A stretch of DNA of 8,518 nt, from the NCBI GenBank assembly GCA_002170485.2, contig NHDZ02000072.1, positions 1-8,518 of the forward strand. The letters run 5' to 3'. The stretch is from MED660 sp002691025. Lineage in GTDB: Bacteria > Myxococcota_A > UBA9160 > UBA4427. The notes beneath the pieces were generated by a model, which was given only the letters and a program-made list of their open reading frames with translations, was not told the DNA's origin and searched no databases. Positions 1 to 6,925 of this stretch are shown piece after piece; within the stretch, counting starts at the first letter, position 1; each line of letters begins with the position of its first letter. A program made the position numbers and the translations under genes.

Positions 1-2
1 CA

Positions 3-16
3 GGCGCGTATGCGCC
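3..16. repeat. Short hairpin GGCGC-GTAT-GCGCC at the window start
   Basis: A perfect 5-bp GC stem with a 4-nt loop lies about 100 bp beyond the ATPase stop. No T-run follows on either strand, so it is not a convincing intrinsic terminator. The rest of 1-118 shows nothing identifiable. Confidence 0.35.
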
Positions 17-118
17 CTATCAACATTGGCCTCTTCAACAACCGGCTTCTGAGAATCCTCCAGTCCAGGCTGCAGAAGAAGAGACTGAAAGCGAAAGCGA
101 TACAACGGAGCCCGGGTC

Positions 119-814
119 TCATGGGCTGGGAGAACCCTGTTCTTCGCCTTCGATTCGGCCGTCTCGAAGCAGGATGCGTCGATGGGCTCGCTCCAGGACC
201 AGTGAATCGTGGCTGGAGAAGAGAAAGGTCATGCCTTCATCCTGATTGAGATCCTGCATCAACTCGAGGAGACTGCGGGCTGTGGCAGAATCGAGGTTGG
301 CGGTGGGTTCATCGGCGAGGATGATACGGGGCCGGCTGGCAATGGCTCTGGCCACAGCCACTCGCTGCTGCTGTCCGCCACTCATTTCAAGCGGGCGTTT
401 GTGACCCAGGTCGGCCAGACCCACGCGCTCCAGCAGGGCTTCCGAACGCTCGCGCCTTTCCTTGGGGTCGATGCCTTGAAGCTCCAGGACGAACTCGACA
501 TTTTCGGCCGCACTGAGGACGGGAATCAGATTGTAGGCCTGGAAGACGAAGCCAAGCTTATGCAGTCGGCGGTCGGAGAGGGCAGAGGCGCTCAGCGATG
601 CGAGATCTTCCTCCTCCAGAAGGATCTGGCCGGTGGTCGGGATATCGAGTGCGCCCAGGAGGTTGAGGAGCGTGGTCTTTCCCGAACCACTCGGGCCAGC
701 GAGGGCACTGAACTCACCGGCTTCGATGGCGAGGTCGATCTCCGAGAGGGCCTGGGTTTCGACGCCCCGTGTGGAGTAGGTCTTGTTCACAGCGATGGCT
801 CTGAGGATGGACAT
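119..814 (-). CDS. ABC transporter ATP-binding protein, LolD/MacB type
   Basis: This 231-residue cytoplasmic ATPase would power the two FtsX-type permeases encoded just upstream in the same operon. All nucleotide-binding motifs are visible: Walker A GPSGSGKTT at residues 40-48, the Q-loop Gln in FVFQAYNLIP near 92, signature MSGGQQQR at 144-151, Walker B RIILADEP at 163-170 with catalytic Glu169, D-loop ANLD at 172-175 and the switch His in SSHD at 202. Length and motif style fit the LolD/MacB/FtsE group, whose members drive mechanotransmission or lipoprotein release rather than classical solute import. The ATG lies 4 bp after the preceding permease stop; only a weak GAGG lies about 14 nt before it, so translational coupling is likely. 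It is the last gene of the operon. LolD proper, MacB-like export or FtsE-like roles cannot be separated by sequence, but the LolA-like first gene favours a Lol-like role. Confidence 0.95.
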   Translation of the reverse strand: MSILRAIAVNKTYSTRGVETQALSEIDLAIEAGEFSALAGPSGSGKTTLLNLLGALDIPTTGQILLEEEDLASLSASALSDRRLHKLGFVFQAYNLIPVLSAAENVEFVLELQGIDPKERRERSEALLERVGLADLGHKRPLEMSGGQQQRVAVARAIASRPRIILADEPTANLDSATARSLLELMQDLNQDEGMTFLFSSHDSLVLERAHRRILLRDGRIEGEEQGSPSP

Positions 815-818
815 GGTT

Positions 819-2036
819 TCAGGTATGCCTCGTGGCTTCAGCGGGTTGGAGTCGGATGGCCCGGAGTGCGGGCCAGATGCTGGCGATCAGGGCGGTGAAG
901 ATCGAGATCAGGATGGGTTGGACAAAATCAATCGGATTCAACCGGGGGACGATCCGGGCACCGGCTCCCATATCATTGAGACCCTCGGCATAAAGGCTGA
1001 AGTCGATCCCTCCCGAGAGAGAGAAGACGATGGCGGCGGCAAGGCCCAGGCCGATGACGGTGCCGAGGGTCGTGACCATGATTCCTTCCAGGATGACCAG
1101 CGTGAGGAGCCGGGCGCGGGACATTCCGAGCGCCAACATGACACCGATTTCCCGGATTCGATCAAAGATCGACATCATCATCACATTGGCGATACCAAAC
1201 GCCATGGCGACGAAGATCACCAGGTAGAGGCTGGAGGCGGCCGTACCCGAAGACTCGATCAGGAAGGCGATGAAGGGTTGCAGGTCGGTCCACCTCTGGA
1301 CTTCGACCTCGTTGAGAGACGACGCGAGATGGGTCTGAAGATCCGTGACCTCATCCCTGTCTCGTGTGACGATGACGATCTCGCTGATCTCGGAGCCCGT
1401 CCCCAGCATGCGCGCCGCTTGATCCAGGTTGATGAAGATGGACCCCTTGTCGAAGTCGGCCGAAGAGGACTCGAAGAGGCCTCGGATGCGAACGGATTGG
1501 GAAGTCATGTCGCCCTGGGTGTCCTGGGCGGACAGGACCATCTTGTCACCCACCTCGACATTCAGTCGATCTGCGAGTCGTCGTCCGATGACGGCCTCCC
1601 GGGCTTGACCCGAGAGGAATTGACCTTCTGTGATCCACTTCTTCAAGGAAGAGACCGAGGGTTCCCGAAGAGGGTCGACGCCCAGCAGGCGAAGGCCAAG
1701 GCTGGTGGTGGGGGAGGAGACCAGCGCTTCGCTGCGAATGCGAGGGGCATACGCCACCACCGAAGGGTGTGCGTCGAGGACCCGGAGGATGGACTGCCCT
1801 CCGTCGGGCAACAGCAGTGAGATTTCGGGATCCGATTCGTAGCCTTCGGCGTGGATCTGGAGATGGCCCAGATCCGTCTGGATGGCCGTGTCGATCATGC
1901 CGGTCATCATGCCCCACAAGACGGCCATGCTCAGGAGTGTGCCCATGATTCCGACACTCACCGTGGTGAGGAGGATCGCCGTTCGGCGCGGGTTGCGTCC
2001 GATGTTTCGCCAAGCCATGCGCAAGAGCGTCAGCAT
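819..2036 (-). CDS. ABC transporter permease, FtsX/MacB-LolC/E family (second permease)
   Basis: This is a 405-residue inner-membrane subunit with the usual FtsX-family layout. It has a short cytoplasmic N-terminus containing MAWRNIGRNPRRT, a first membrane helix at about 20-45, a large periplasmic domain at about 46-265, then three helices at about 267-290, 311-340 and 372-395. The family signature between helices 2 and 3 is FDRIREIGVMLALGMS (291-306), and the C-terminal motif is IWPALRAIRLQPAEA (387-401). The ATG is preceded by GCAGGA at suitable spacing and lies 19 bp after the first permease's stop. It is clearly a paralogue of that permease, sharing length, the N-terminal motif and the signature, so the two probably form a LolC/LolE-like heterodimer with the ATPase. 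The ATPase domain is separate, unlike canonical MacB, where it is fused. The transported substrate is unknown; a lipoprotein or lipid is inferred from the neighbouring LolA-like gene. Confidence 0.93.
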   Translation of the reverse strand: MLTLLRMAWRNIGRNPRRTAILLTTVSVGIMGTLLSMAVLWGMMTGMIDTAIQTDLGHLQIHAEGYESDPEISLLLPDGGQSILRVLDAHPSVVAYAPRIRSEALVSSPTTSLGLRLLGVDPLREPSVSSLKKWITEGQFLSGQAREAVIGRRLADRLNVEVGDKMVLSAQDTQGDMTSQSVRIRGLFESSSADFDKGSIFINLDQAARMLGTGSEISEIVIVTRDRDEVTDLQTHLASSLNEVEVQRWTDLQPFIAFLIESSGTAASSLYLVIFVAMAFGIANVMMMSIFDRIREIGVMLALGMSRARLLTLVILEGIMVTTLGTVIGLGLAAAIVFSLSGGIDFSLYAEGLNDMGAGARIVPRLNPIDFVQPILISIFTALIASIWPALRAIRLQPAEATRHT

Positions 2037-2055
2037 TGATTCATCCTGCTCCGCA

Positions 2056-3288
2056 TCAGGCCGTCCTGACCACGTCGATGGGTTGGCCCCGGCTGGCCTT
2101 GAGGGCCGGGTAGAGTGCCGCGAGCGAGGCGACGGCCAGAATGACCCCGCTGGAACCGATCAGATTGGAGGCCCTGAGCTTCCATATGATGACGGGGTCC
2201 ATGTTGAACTCCAGGAGTGCATCGGCCATGGCCCCCTCGAGTGGGATCGGGTGGGCCTGGAAATAGAGCGCGATGGGGGTCGCCACCGCCAGGCCGATCA
2301 CGATACCCACGGCGGCGAGAAGCAGGGACTCCAGATAGACGATCCGGAAGACCTGGCCGGGTCGTAGACCCAGGGCGAGCAGGACGCCAAACTCCCGTTT
2401 CCGTTCCATCACCGTCATCAGGACCGTATTCAGGATTCCGAATCCCACGACGACGATGAGCAGGATCAGGATGAGGTACATCCCTCCCTTGTCGAGGGTG
2501 ACGTATTGATCGAGTTCCGGCACCACCTCCTGCCAGGCATGCACTTTCATGTCCAGTCCTTCGAATCGTTCTCTCAACTCGGCCTGGACTCCCGGGACGG
2601 ACTCGGAGTCTTCAAGCAGGATGGCGACCTCGGTGACTTTGTCGGGGTAGACGTAGAAGGACTGCGCGTCTTCGAGCGAAATGAAGCCGAGGCCGCGCTC
2701 CAGCCGGGAGTCCGGGAACCGGAAGAGTCCCACCACGGTGAAGAGTTCGTACGCACTTTCCAGCGAGTAGGCGACCCCGTAGAGGAGGACCTCGTCCCCG
2801 ACCGCGACATCGAGTGTCTCGGCGCCCCTTTGGCCGAGTACGATTTCGCGCTCTCCCGCGCTGGAGAGAAAGCGGCCTTCCACCACCCGTTTCTTGATTT
2901 CCGAGACCCCGTCCTCCCGGGCGGGATCGGTCCCCCGGATCAGCATGCCCTGGGTGGAGTCGGCCTGGGAGACCAGAGCAAACGAATCGAGCCTGGGGGT
3001 GAAGCCCGATACGCCGGGCGTGGAAGCCAGCGTTTGGCTGATTCCCGTATTCCATGTCAGGGGTTGCTCCAGCGTCCTTTCCTCCAGGTGTTCAGGGGCC
3101 ATGGCGGCCAGATGACCCGAAGACATTCGCACCCCGTCTTCGATCATCTTTTCATGATTGCCATGGCTCAGGCTCATCATGCAGACGACCAGGATGATCG
3201 AGAAGGAGGTGGCTGCGACGGTGAGGCCGGTGCGTCGCGGATTCCGACCGAGGCTTCGCCAGGCCATCCGGAACTCCAGGGGGTTCAA
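2056..3288 (-). CDS. ABC transporter permease, FtsX/MacB-LolC/E family (first permease)
   Basis: This 410-residue inner-membrane protein has membrane helices at about 20-40, 269-294, 315-343 and 375-395 and a periplasmic domain of about 225 residues after the first helix. The FtsX-family signature is ERKREFGVLLALGLRP (295-310) and the C-terminal motif is ALYPALKASRGQPIDVVR (391-408). The start chosen is a TTG at 3288 whose first bases overlap the upstream TGA (shared TTGA), with AAGG seven to eight nt before it. It is supported by alignment with the second permease, which also has six residues before the MAWR motif. The alternative ATG at 3267 has GGAG six nt upstream and would remove only seven residues, so the start is not settled. 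Overlap with the LolA-like gene implies translational coupling. With its paralogue it should form the membrane part of one transporter. Confidence 0.92.
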   Translation of the reverse strand: MNPLEFRMAWRSLGRNPRRTGLTVAATSFSIILVVCMMSLSHGNHEKMIEDGVRMSSGHLAAMAPEHLEERTLEQPLTWNTGISQTLASTPGVSGFTPRLDSFALVSQADSTQGMLIRGTDPAREDGVSEIKKRVVEGRFLSSAGEREIVLGQRGAETLDVAVGDEVLLYGVAYSLESAYELFTVVGLFRFPDSRLERGLGFISLEDAQSFYVYPDKVTEVAILLEDSESVPGVQAELRERFEGLDMKVHAWQEVVPELDQYVTLDKGGMYLILILLIVVVGFGILNTVLMTVMERKREFGVLLALGLRPGQVFRIVYLESLLLAAVGIVIGLAVATPIALYFQAHPIPLEGAMADALLEFNMDPVIIWKLRASNLIGSSGVILAVASLAALYPALKASRGQPIDVVRTA

Positions 3289-4097
3289 CGGGTGCCCTTG
3301 CGGAGATTCCGCTTGGTGAAGACATCGTCTTCGATTTCGGCGTCGAAATCCATGTTCTTGATTTCGATGGTGGTCTGGTGACCTTTCTTGTTTTCGGGTG
3401 TCATCCTCCAGACATGAGGGAGCCAGCGACCGTCCACCTGGCGGATCTCTTCAAACTGCATGGTTCGGAGCTTTTCGCCGTCTTCATCATAGAATTCCTG
3501 TCGCAGGACGACGCCTCTTTCGACGTCGATCCAGGCGAGGATCCTGCCCCAGACCACCGGCGCATCCTCGTGAGGAATGTATTCAAGAAGGTAGGCTTCC
3601 CGGCCCGGATGGGTGTCCACTTCGCTTTCGATGCCGAGGAGCCTGTGGTTGTAGTCCTCGGTTTCGCTGGAATCCCGAACGAGGTCATCGTTGGTGAAAT
3701 CGCTTCCCATCCAGGACTGGAGCATCATGGAAGGAGGGATTCGCATGGTGCGTTCCACGCGTGGGATATACATCCAGAGGTTGGGATGAAGTTTGAGGAA
3801 GCCGGTGCCCTTGTCCTTGCTGGGTGCGTCCATCCGGACAAAGGAGCGCTCTCCTTCCCGGTCCTCCCAGGACGTGAATTCCATTTCCCGAGGTTGCGTG
3901 ATCCTTGGCGAGACCACGGTCATGCGAGCGGTCATGACGGTGCGGTCGCTTCGAAGATTGTTCTCGGACCTCTTTGCGATTTCATCGGCGGAGGCTCCGT
4001 CTGGCGCCGGCCGGAGAGAGGCCGAGCCGTAATCCGGAATGATCATCAGTGCTGCGCAAAACAGGAGGCCGACCCAGATTCGCTGAGAGTACTTCAT
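3285..4097 (-). CDS. Outer membrane lipoprotein-sorting protein, LolA-like
   Basis: This 270-residue exported protein resembles the LolA-like family annotated as outer membrane lipoprotein-sorting protein, which shares the LolA/LolB half-barrel fold and often sits beside FtsX-type permeases. Residues 5-20 form a hydrophobic signal segment with a plausible cleavage after GSA (24-26) and no lipobox Cys, so the mature protein should be soluble in the periplasm. Family-like stretches are KDKGTGFLKLHPNLWMYIP (94-112) and the SWMGSDFTNDDLVRD block (128-142). The rest is beta-rich, as expected of a carrier of acyl chains. The ATG at 4097 is preferred over one 19 codons upstream because AGGAAG lies five nt before it and the signal peptide then begins properly. 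It is the first gene of the operon and its TGA overlaps the permease start. The cargo could be lipoprotein, lipid or hopanoid; this is inference. Confidence 0.9.
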   Translation of the reverse strand: MKYSQRIWVGLLFCAALMIIPDYGSASLRPAPDGASADEIAKRSENNLRSDRTVMTARMTVVSPRITQPREMEFTSWEDREGERSFVRMDAPSKDKGTGFLKLHPNLWMYIPRVERTMRIPPSMMLQSWMGSDFTNDDLVRDSSETEDYNHRLLGIESEVDTHPGREAYLLEYIPHEDAPVVWGRILAWIDVERGVVLRQEFYDEDGEKLRTMQFEEIRQVDGRWLPHVWRMTPENKKGHQTTIEIKNMDFDAEIEDDVFTKRNLRKGTR

Positions 4098-4102
4098 GCG
4101 TT

Positions 4103-4108
4103 CTTCCT
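4103..4108 (-). promoter_or_regulatory. Ribosome binding site that fixes the LolA-like start
   Basis: On the minus strand AGGAAG lies five nt before the ATG at 4097. The upstream in-frame ATG at 4154 would put 19 charged residues ahead of the signal peptide, so this site decides the start. Confidence 0.75.
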
Positions 4109-4143
4109 GCCTTAAGGGTTCCGGAATTCTCGCATGGGTGCTC

Positions 4144-4171
4144 TTGCTTTGCACTCCTCGATGGGCATAAA
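4144..4171 (+). promoter_or_regulatory. Possible sigma-70-type promoter for the lemA operon
   Basis: TTGCTT (4144-4149) and CATAAA (4166-4171) are separated by 16 bp. Each matches four of six bases of the consensus -35 and -10 boxes. This would give a leader of about 100 nt before the LemA gene. It is the best pair seen by eye in the divergent intergenic region, but it is weak and unproven. No equally good pair was found for the minus-strand operon. Confidence 0.25.
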
Positions 4172-4235
4172 ACCGAGTCGATGATCTGACACTGCCTGCG
4201 GGCTGGAGTACCCTGCGCGTGGATAACTCAAGATC

Positions 4236-4245
4236 GGGCCGGCCC
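4236..4245. repeat. 10-bp perfect palindrome GGGCCGGCCC in the divergent intergenic region
   Basis: A self-complementary 10-mer sits 35 bp before the LemA start, between two divergent operons. It could be an operator half or simply a GC-rich chance palindrome. Nothing else supports a regulator site. Confidence 0.3.
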
Positions 4246-4268
4246 TCATTGGAGGAGTCACCCGCAGA

Positions 4269-4275
4269 GAGGGAG
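4269..4275 (+). promoter_or_regulatory. Ribosome binding site of lemA
   Basis: GAGGGAG ends five nt before the ATG at 4281 and supports that start, which directly precedes the membrane anchor. Confidence 0.7.
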
Positions 4276-4280
4276 TTCTA

Positions 4281-4883
4281 ATGTCGAGTGGGCTGATCGT
4301 GGTGCTTGTGCTGGCCGGTATCGTCGTTCTCTTGTTGATGTACGGGATTGGAGTCTTCAATCGACTTGTGGCGCTCAAGAACCGATACGAGAATGGCTTT
4401 GCGCAGATCGAAGTCCAGCTCAAAAGACGTCACGACTTGATTCCCAGTCTGGTCGAAACCGTCAAGGGCTACATGGCCCATGAGAAGGAAACACTGGAGG
4501 CGGTCATCCAGGCTCGAAATCAAGCGGTGGGCGGTCTGGCTGACGCCTCGGGGAACCCTGGAGATCCTGCGGCCATGAAGAATCTCGGGGGCGCCGAAGG
4601 AGCCCTGTCCGGCGCCATGGGTCGTTTGCTGGCGCTGTCGGAATCCTACCCGGATCTCAAGGCCAGCCAGAACATGCAGCAACTGACCGAGGAGTTGACC
4701 TCCACGGAGAACAAGGTGGCTTTCGCCCGTCAGGCCTTCAATGATGCTGTGACGGAATACAACACCTACAAGCAGGGGTTTCCGCCGGTGGTCCTGGCGG
4801 GTGCGTTCGGTCACGGTCCGGATGCGGGCTTGCTCGAGTTCGACAGCGAGGCCATCGCAGAGCCTCCCAAGGTCGAGTTCTGA
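4281..4883 (+). CDS. lemA: LemA family protein
   Basis: This 200-residue membrane-anchored protein has one N-terminal helix (about 5-24), then a helical domain outside the membrane. LemA hallmarks are present: FNRLVALKNRYENGFAQIEV (26-45), the strongly conserved LKRRHDLIPSLVETVKGY (47-64) followed by HE at 67-68, an AR pair near 78, the YPDLKAS block, and the late STENKVAFARQAFNDAV stretch. The length is typical. Its molecular function is not known; in many bacteria lemA sits next to an M48 peptidase gene, as here, where the protease starts 27 bp downstream. A link to envelope proteolysis is therefore likely, although direct partnership is inferred from context. The start has a good GAGGGAG five nt upstream. 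The last 35 or so residues, rich in Gly and acidic residues, are outside the conserved core. Confidence 0.95.
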   Translation: MSSGLIVVLVLAGIVVLLLMYGIGVFNRLVALKNRYENGFAQIEVQLKRRHDLIPSLVETVKGYMAHEKETLEAVIQARNQAVGGLADASGNPGDPAAMKNLGGAEGALSGAMGRLLALSESYPDLKASQNMQQLTEELTSTENKVAFARQAFNDAVTEYNTYKQGFPPVVLAGAFGHGPDAGLLEFDSEAIAEPPKVEF

Positions 4884-4910
4884 TCCGGTTGAGAGCGGGT
4901 TCCCGATCCC

Positions 4911-6863
4911 ATGGCCTCTGATTTTTTTGAACTTCAAGAAGGTGCGCGCCGCAATACGAAGCGGTTGGTGTCCCTCTTTGGTTTGGCCGTGGTGGGGATG
5001 GCCGGGCTCTTCTATTTCACCGCCGTGATCCTGATGGGCTATAGCCAGGATCCGCAGACGGGAGCCACGGTCTGGCAGATCCGTTGGGTGGACCCTTTCC
5101 TGATGCTCCAGATCGGTGTGGCGACGGCTGTGGTGGTGGGGGGCGCAAGCCTCTACCGAATCTCGTCTCTTTCCGGAGGAGGGAGGGTGGTGGCCGAAGG
5201 TATGGGCGGGACGCTTCTCCACGCCAACACATCCGACCCCGTGGAAAAGCGCGTGCTCAACGTGGTGGAGGAAATGGCCATCGCGTCCGGGATGCCGACC
5301 CCGCCCGTCTACATGATGAAACAGGAGCCGGGCATCAACGCCTTTGCGGCGGGTTTTTCGCCGAGTGATGCGGTGGTGGGTGTGACCCGGGGATGCGTGG
5401 AGAACCTCAGTCGGGATGAATTGCAGGGGGTCATTGCCCATGAGTTCAGCCATATCCTGAACGGCGACATGAGGCTCAATATCCGGCTCATGGGTGTGCT
5501 TTTCGGGATCCTGGTGGTGGGATTGATCGGCAACATCCTGTTGCGTTCTTCGCTCTACGGCAGTGCGTTTCGGAGCCGGAACAGCCGAGATAATTCGACC
5601 CAGGTGCTTTTGATCATCGGCGGTGTGATGATGGCCGTGGGCTTCATCGGGACCCTGGTGGGAAACCTGATCAAGGCTTCCGTGAGCCGCCAGCGCGAAT
5701 TCCTGGCGGATGCCTCGGCGGTGCAGTTCACGCGAAACCCGTCGGGCATTGCCGGAGCGCTCAAGAAGATCGGTGGTTTTGAGGGCGGTTCAGACATTCT
5801 CGATCCTCACGCCTCCGAGTCGAGTCATATGTTCTTTGGGCGGGCGGTTTCCTCCGGGTTCAATTCCCTTTTTGCCACGCATCCACCGCTTCCCGAGCGG
5901 ATCCGGCGTCTGGATCCATCGTGGCAGGGAGAGGCGGCTGTGAGCGCGAGCCGGGAGGGCTCGCGTCGACGTGGCGAGGCGGCGCCTCAAGGGAGTTCGG
6001 CCGCGGCGGGTTTGGCGATGGGATTTTCCGCCCAACCGGCGGAACACGCCTTGGCCCAGATCGGGAACGTCACCGAGGACCACCTTCAATATGCGCATCA
6101 ATTGATCGAGAGCCTGCCGGAGTCGATCATCGAGGCCGCTCATGAGCCCTATGGGGCGAGGGCGGTCATCTACGGTCTTCTGCTCAATCGGGATCCGGAA
6201 GCCCGTGCGCGTCAACTGGAATTGTTGCCACTCTCGGCGGAGCCCGGTGTCTGGCAGGTGATGCGGGGGCTTGAGGAAGCGATCTCGGGTCTTGATGAAG
6301 GGGTTCGCCTTCCCTTGATTGATTTGACGCTCCCTGCTCTTCGTGAGTTGTCGCCCGATCAATATCAGAACTTCACCGCCGTGGTCGCGGCCTTGGTGAA
6401 GGCCGATGATCAGATCAGTCTCTTTGAGTGGACGCTTCAGAAGATTCTCTTGACCCATTTGAGCCCCTTCTTTGATGGGGCGCGTCCGAATCGGGTTCGC
6501 TTCAGTGGTCTGGGCCGACTGCACCAACCCATCGAGGCGGTCTTCTCGGCTCTGGTGACGGCCAGCGGAAGTCCGGACGAGTTGAGCCAGCGGGCTTTCG
6601 TCGAGGCGACCCAGATCCTGGGCCTGCCCGGGCTACGACGAATTCCTTTTCAAGAGGTGGGTCTTCAAGGCCTGGACTCGGCTCTGGATGATCTTGCCGG
6701 GCTGACGCCCGCGTTGAAGAGGGGGTTTCTCTTCAGTTGTGCCAGATTGATTTCAGCCGACGAAGAGGTCACCCTCGAGGAAGCGGAGCTTTTTCGCGCG
6801 ATCGCCGATACACTGGGATGCCCGGTTCCGCCTCTTCTGCCAGGGCAGGATCTGGCCGCCTAG
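4911..6863 (+). CDS. M48 family metalloprotease, HtpX-like, with long C-terminal extension
   Basis: This 650-residue integral membrane zinc protease has an N-terminal half matching HtpX/Ste24-type M48 peptidases. It has two helices (about 20-43 and 63-84), a cytoplasmic catalytic segment with HEFSH at 177-181 (His177 and His181 bind zinc, Glu178 is catalytic), two further helices (about 193-211 and 232-254), then SRQREFLADASAV (259-271), where Glu263 is the third zinc ligand. A conserved THPPLPERIRRL follows at 323-334. HtpX is usually near 290 residues, so roughly 310 residues are extra. They begin with a Ser/Ala/Arg/Glu-rich linker (about 340-370) and continue as a helical region with two acidic-loop helix motifs near 495-507 and 613-635 that look TerB-like. 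Large M48 proteins of this kind are known beside LemA, which precedes it here. Likely role: quality control of membrane proteins. All active-site residues are intact. The RBS is weak (GAGCGGG), consistent with coupling to lemA. Confidence 0.93.
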   Translation: MASDFFELQEGARRNTKRLVSLFGLAVVGMAGLFYFTAVILMGYSQDPQTGATVWQIRWVDPFLMLQIGVATAVVVGGASLYRISSLSGGGRVVAEGMGGTLLHANTSDPVEKRVLNVVEEMAIASGMPTPPVYMMKQEPGINAFAAGFSPSDAVVGVTRGCVENLSRDELQGVIAHEFSHILNGDMRLNIRLMGVLFGILVVGLIGNILLRSSLYGSAFRSRNSRDNSTQVLLIIGGVMMAVGFIGTLVGNLIKASVSRQREFLADASAVQFTRNPSGIAGALKKIGGFEGGSDILDPHASESSHMFFGRAVSSGFNSLFATHPPLPERIRRLDPSWQGEAAVSASREGSRRRGEAAPQGSSAAAGLAMGFSAQPAEHALAQIGNVTEDHLQYAHQLIESLPESIIEAAHEPYGARAVIYGLLLNRDPEARARQLELLPLSAEPGVWQVMRGLEEAISGLDEGVRLPLIDLTLPALRELSPDQYQNFTAVVAALVKADDQISLFEWTLQKILLTHLSPFFDGARPNRVRFSGLGRLHQPIEAVFSALVTASGSPDELSQRAFVEATQILGLPGLRRIPFQEVGLQGLDSALDDLAGLTPALKRGFLFSCARLISADEEVTLEEAELFRAIADTLGCPVPPLLPGQDLAA

Positions 6864-6910
6864 GGAGTCTTGCCCCCTCGCCCTGAAGACATTCCGGGGA
6901 TGGTTGGAGG

Positions 6911-6916
6911 AAGGAG
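6911..6916 (+). promoter_or_regulatory. Ribosome binding site of the Kazal-repeat gene
   Basis: AAGGAG lies six nt before a GTG (6923) and nine nt before the adjacent ATG (6926). Both starts are usable and differ by one residue. The strong site suggests efficient independent initiation, although the 59-bp gap after the protease shows no promoter or terminator. Confidence 0.65.
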
Positions 6917-6925
6917 AGTTCCGTG

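Noticed and set aside
10..249. 79-codon plus-strand frame at the window start
   Set aside because: More than half overlaps the ATPase gene in antisense, no family is recognised and no clear ribosome binding site precedes it.
783..1820. 345-codon plus-strand frame opposite the second permease
   Set aside because: It is codon-aligned and antisense to a clear FtsX-family gene. Its composition (Asp, Gly, His, Arg) is that of a shadow frame.
119..2036. Canonical MacB macrolide exporter or FtsEX cell-division pair
   Set aside because: MacB has the ATPase fused to the permease and normally a MacA partner, and FtsX is shorter. The two-permease arrangement with a LolA-like protein fits Lol-like transport better.
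2506..4115. Long plus-strand open frames (291 and 245 codons) opposite the first permease and the LolA-like gene
   Set aside because: They are antisense to recognised proteins, have no ribosome binding site or domain, and arise from the same codon bias.
4119..4126. Palindrome TTCCGGAA upstream of the LolA-like gene as an operator
   Set aside because: Eight bases of GC-balanced palindrome are expected by chance and no second copy or known operator pattern is nearby.
4278..5453. 391-codon open frame on the minus strand, antisense to lemA and the M48 gene
   Set aside because: Its codons are in register with the sense codons, so stops would need sense TTA, CTA or TCA, which are rare in these GC-rich genes. 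The product is His/Arg/Asp-rich and resembles no family.
6864..6922. Intrinsic terminator between the protease and the Kazal gene
   Set aside because: No stem followed by a T-run is visible in the 59-bp gap.
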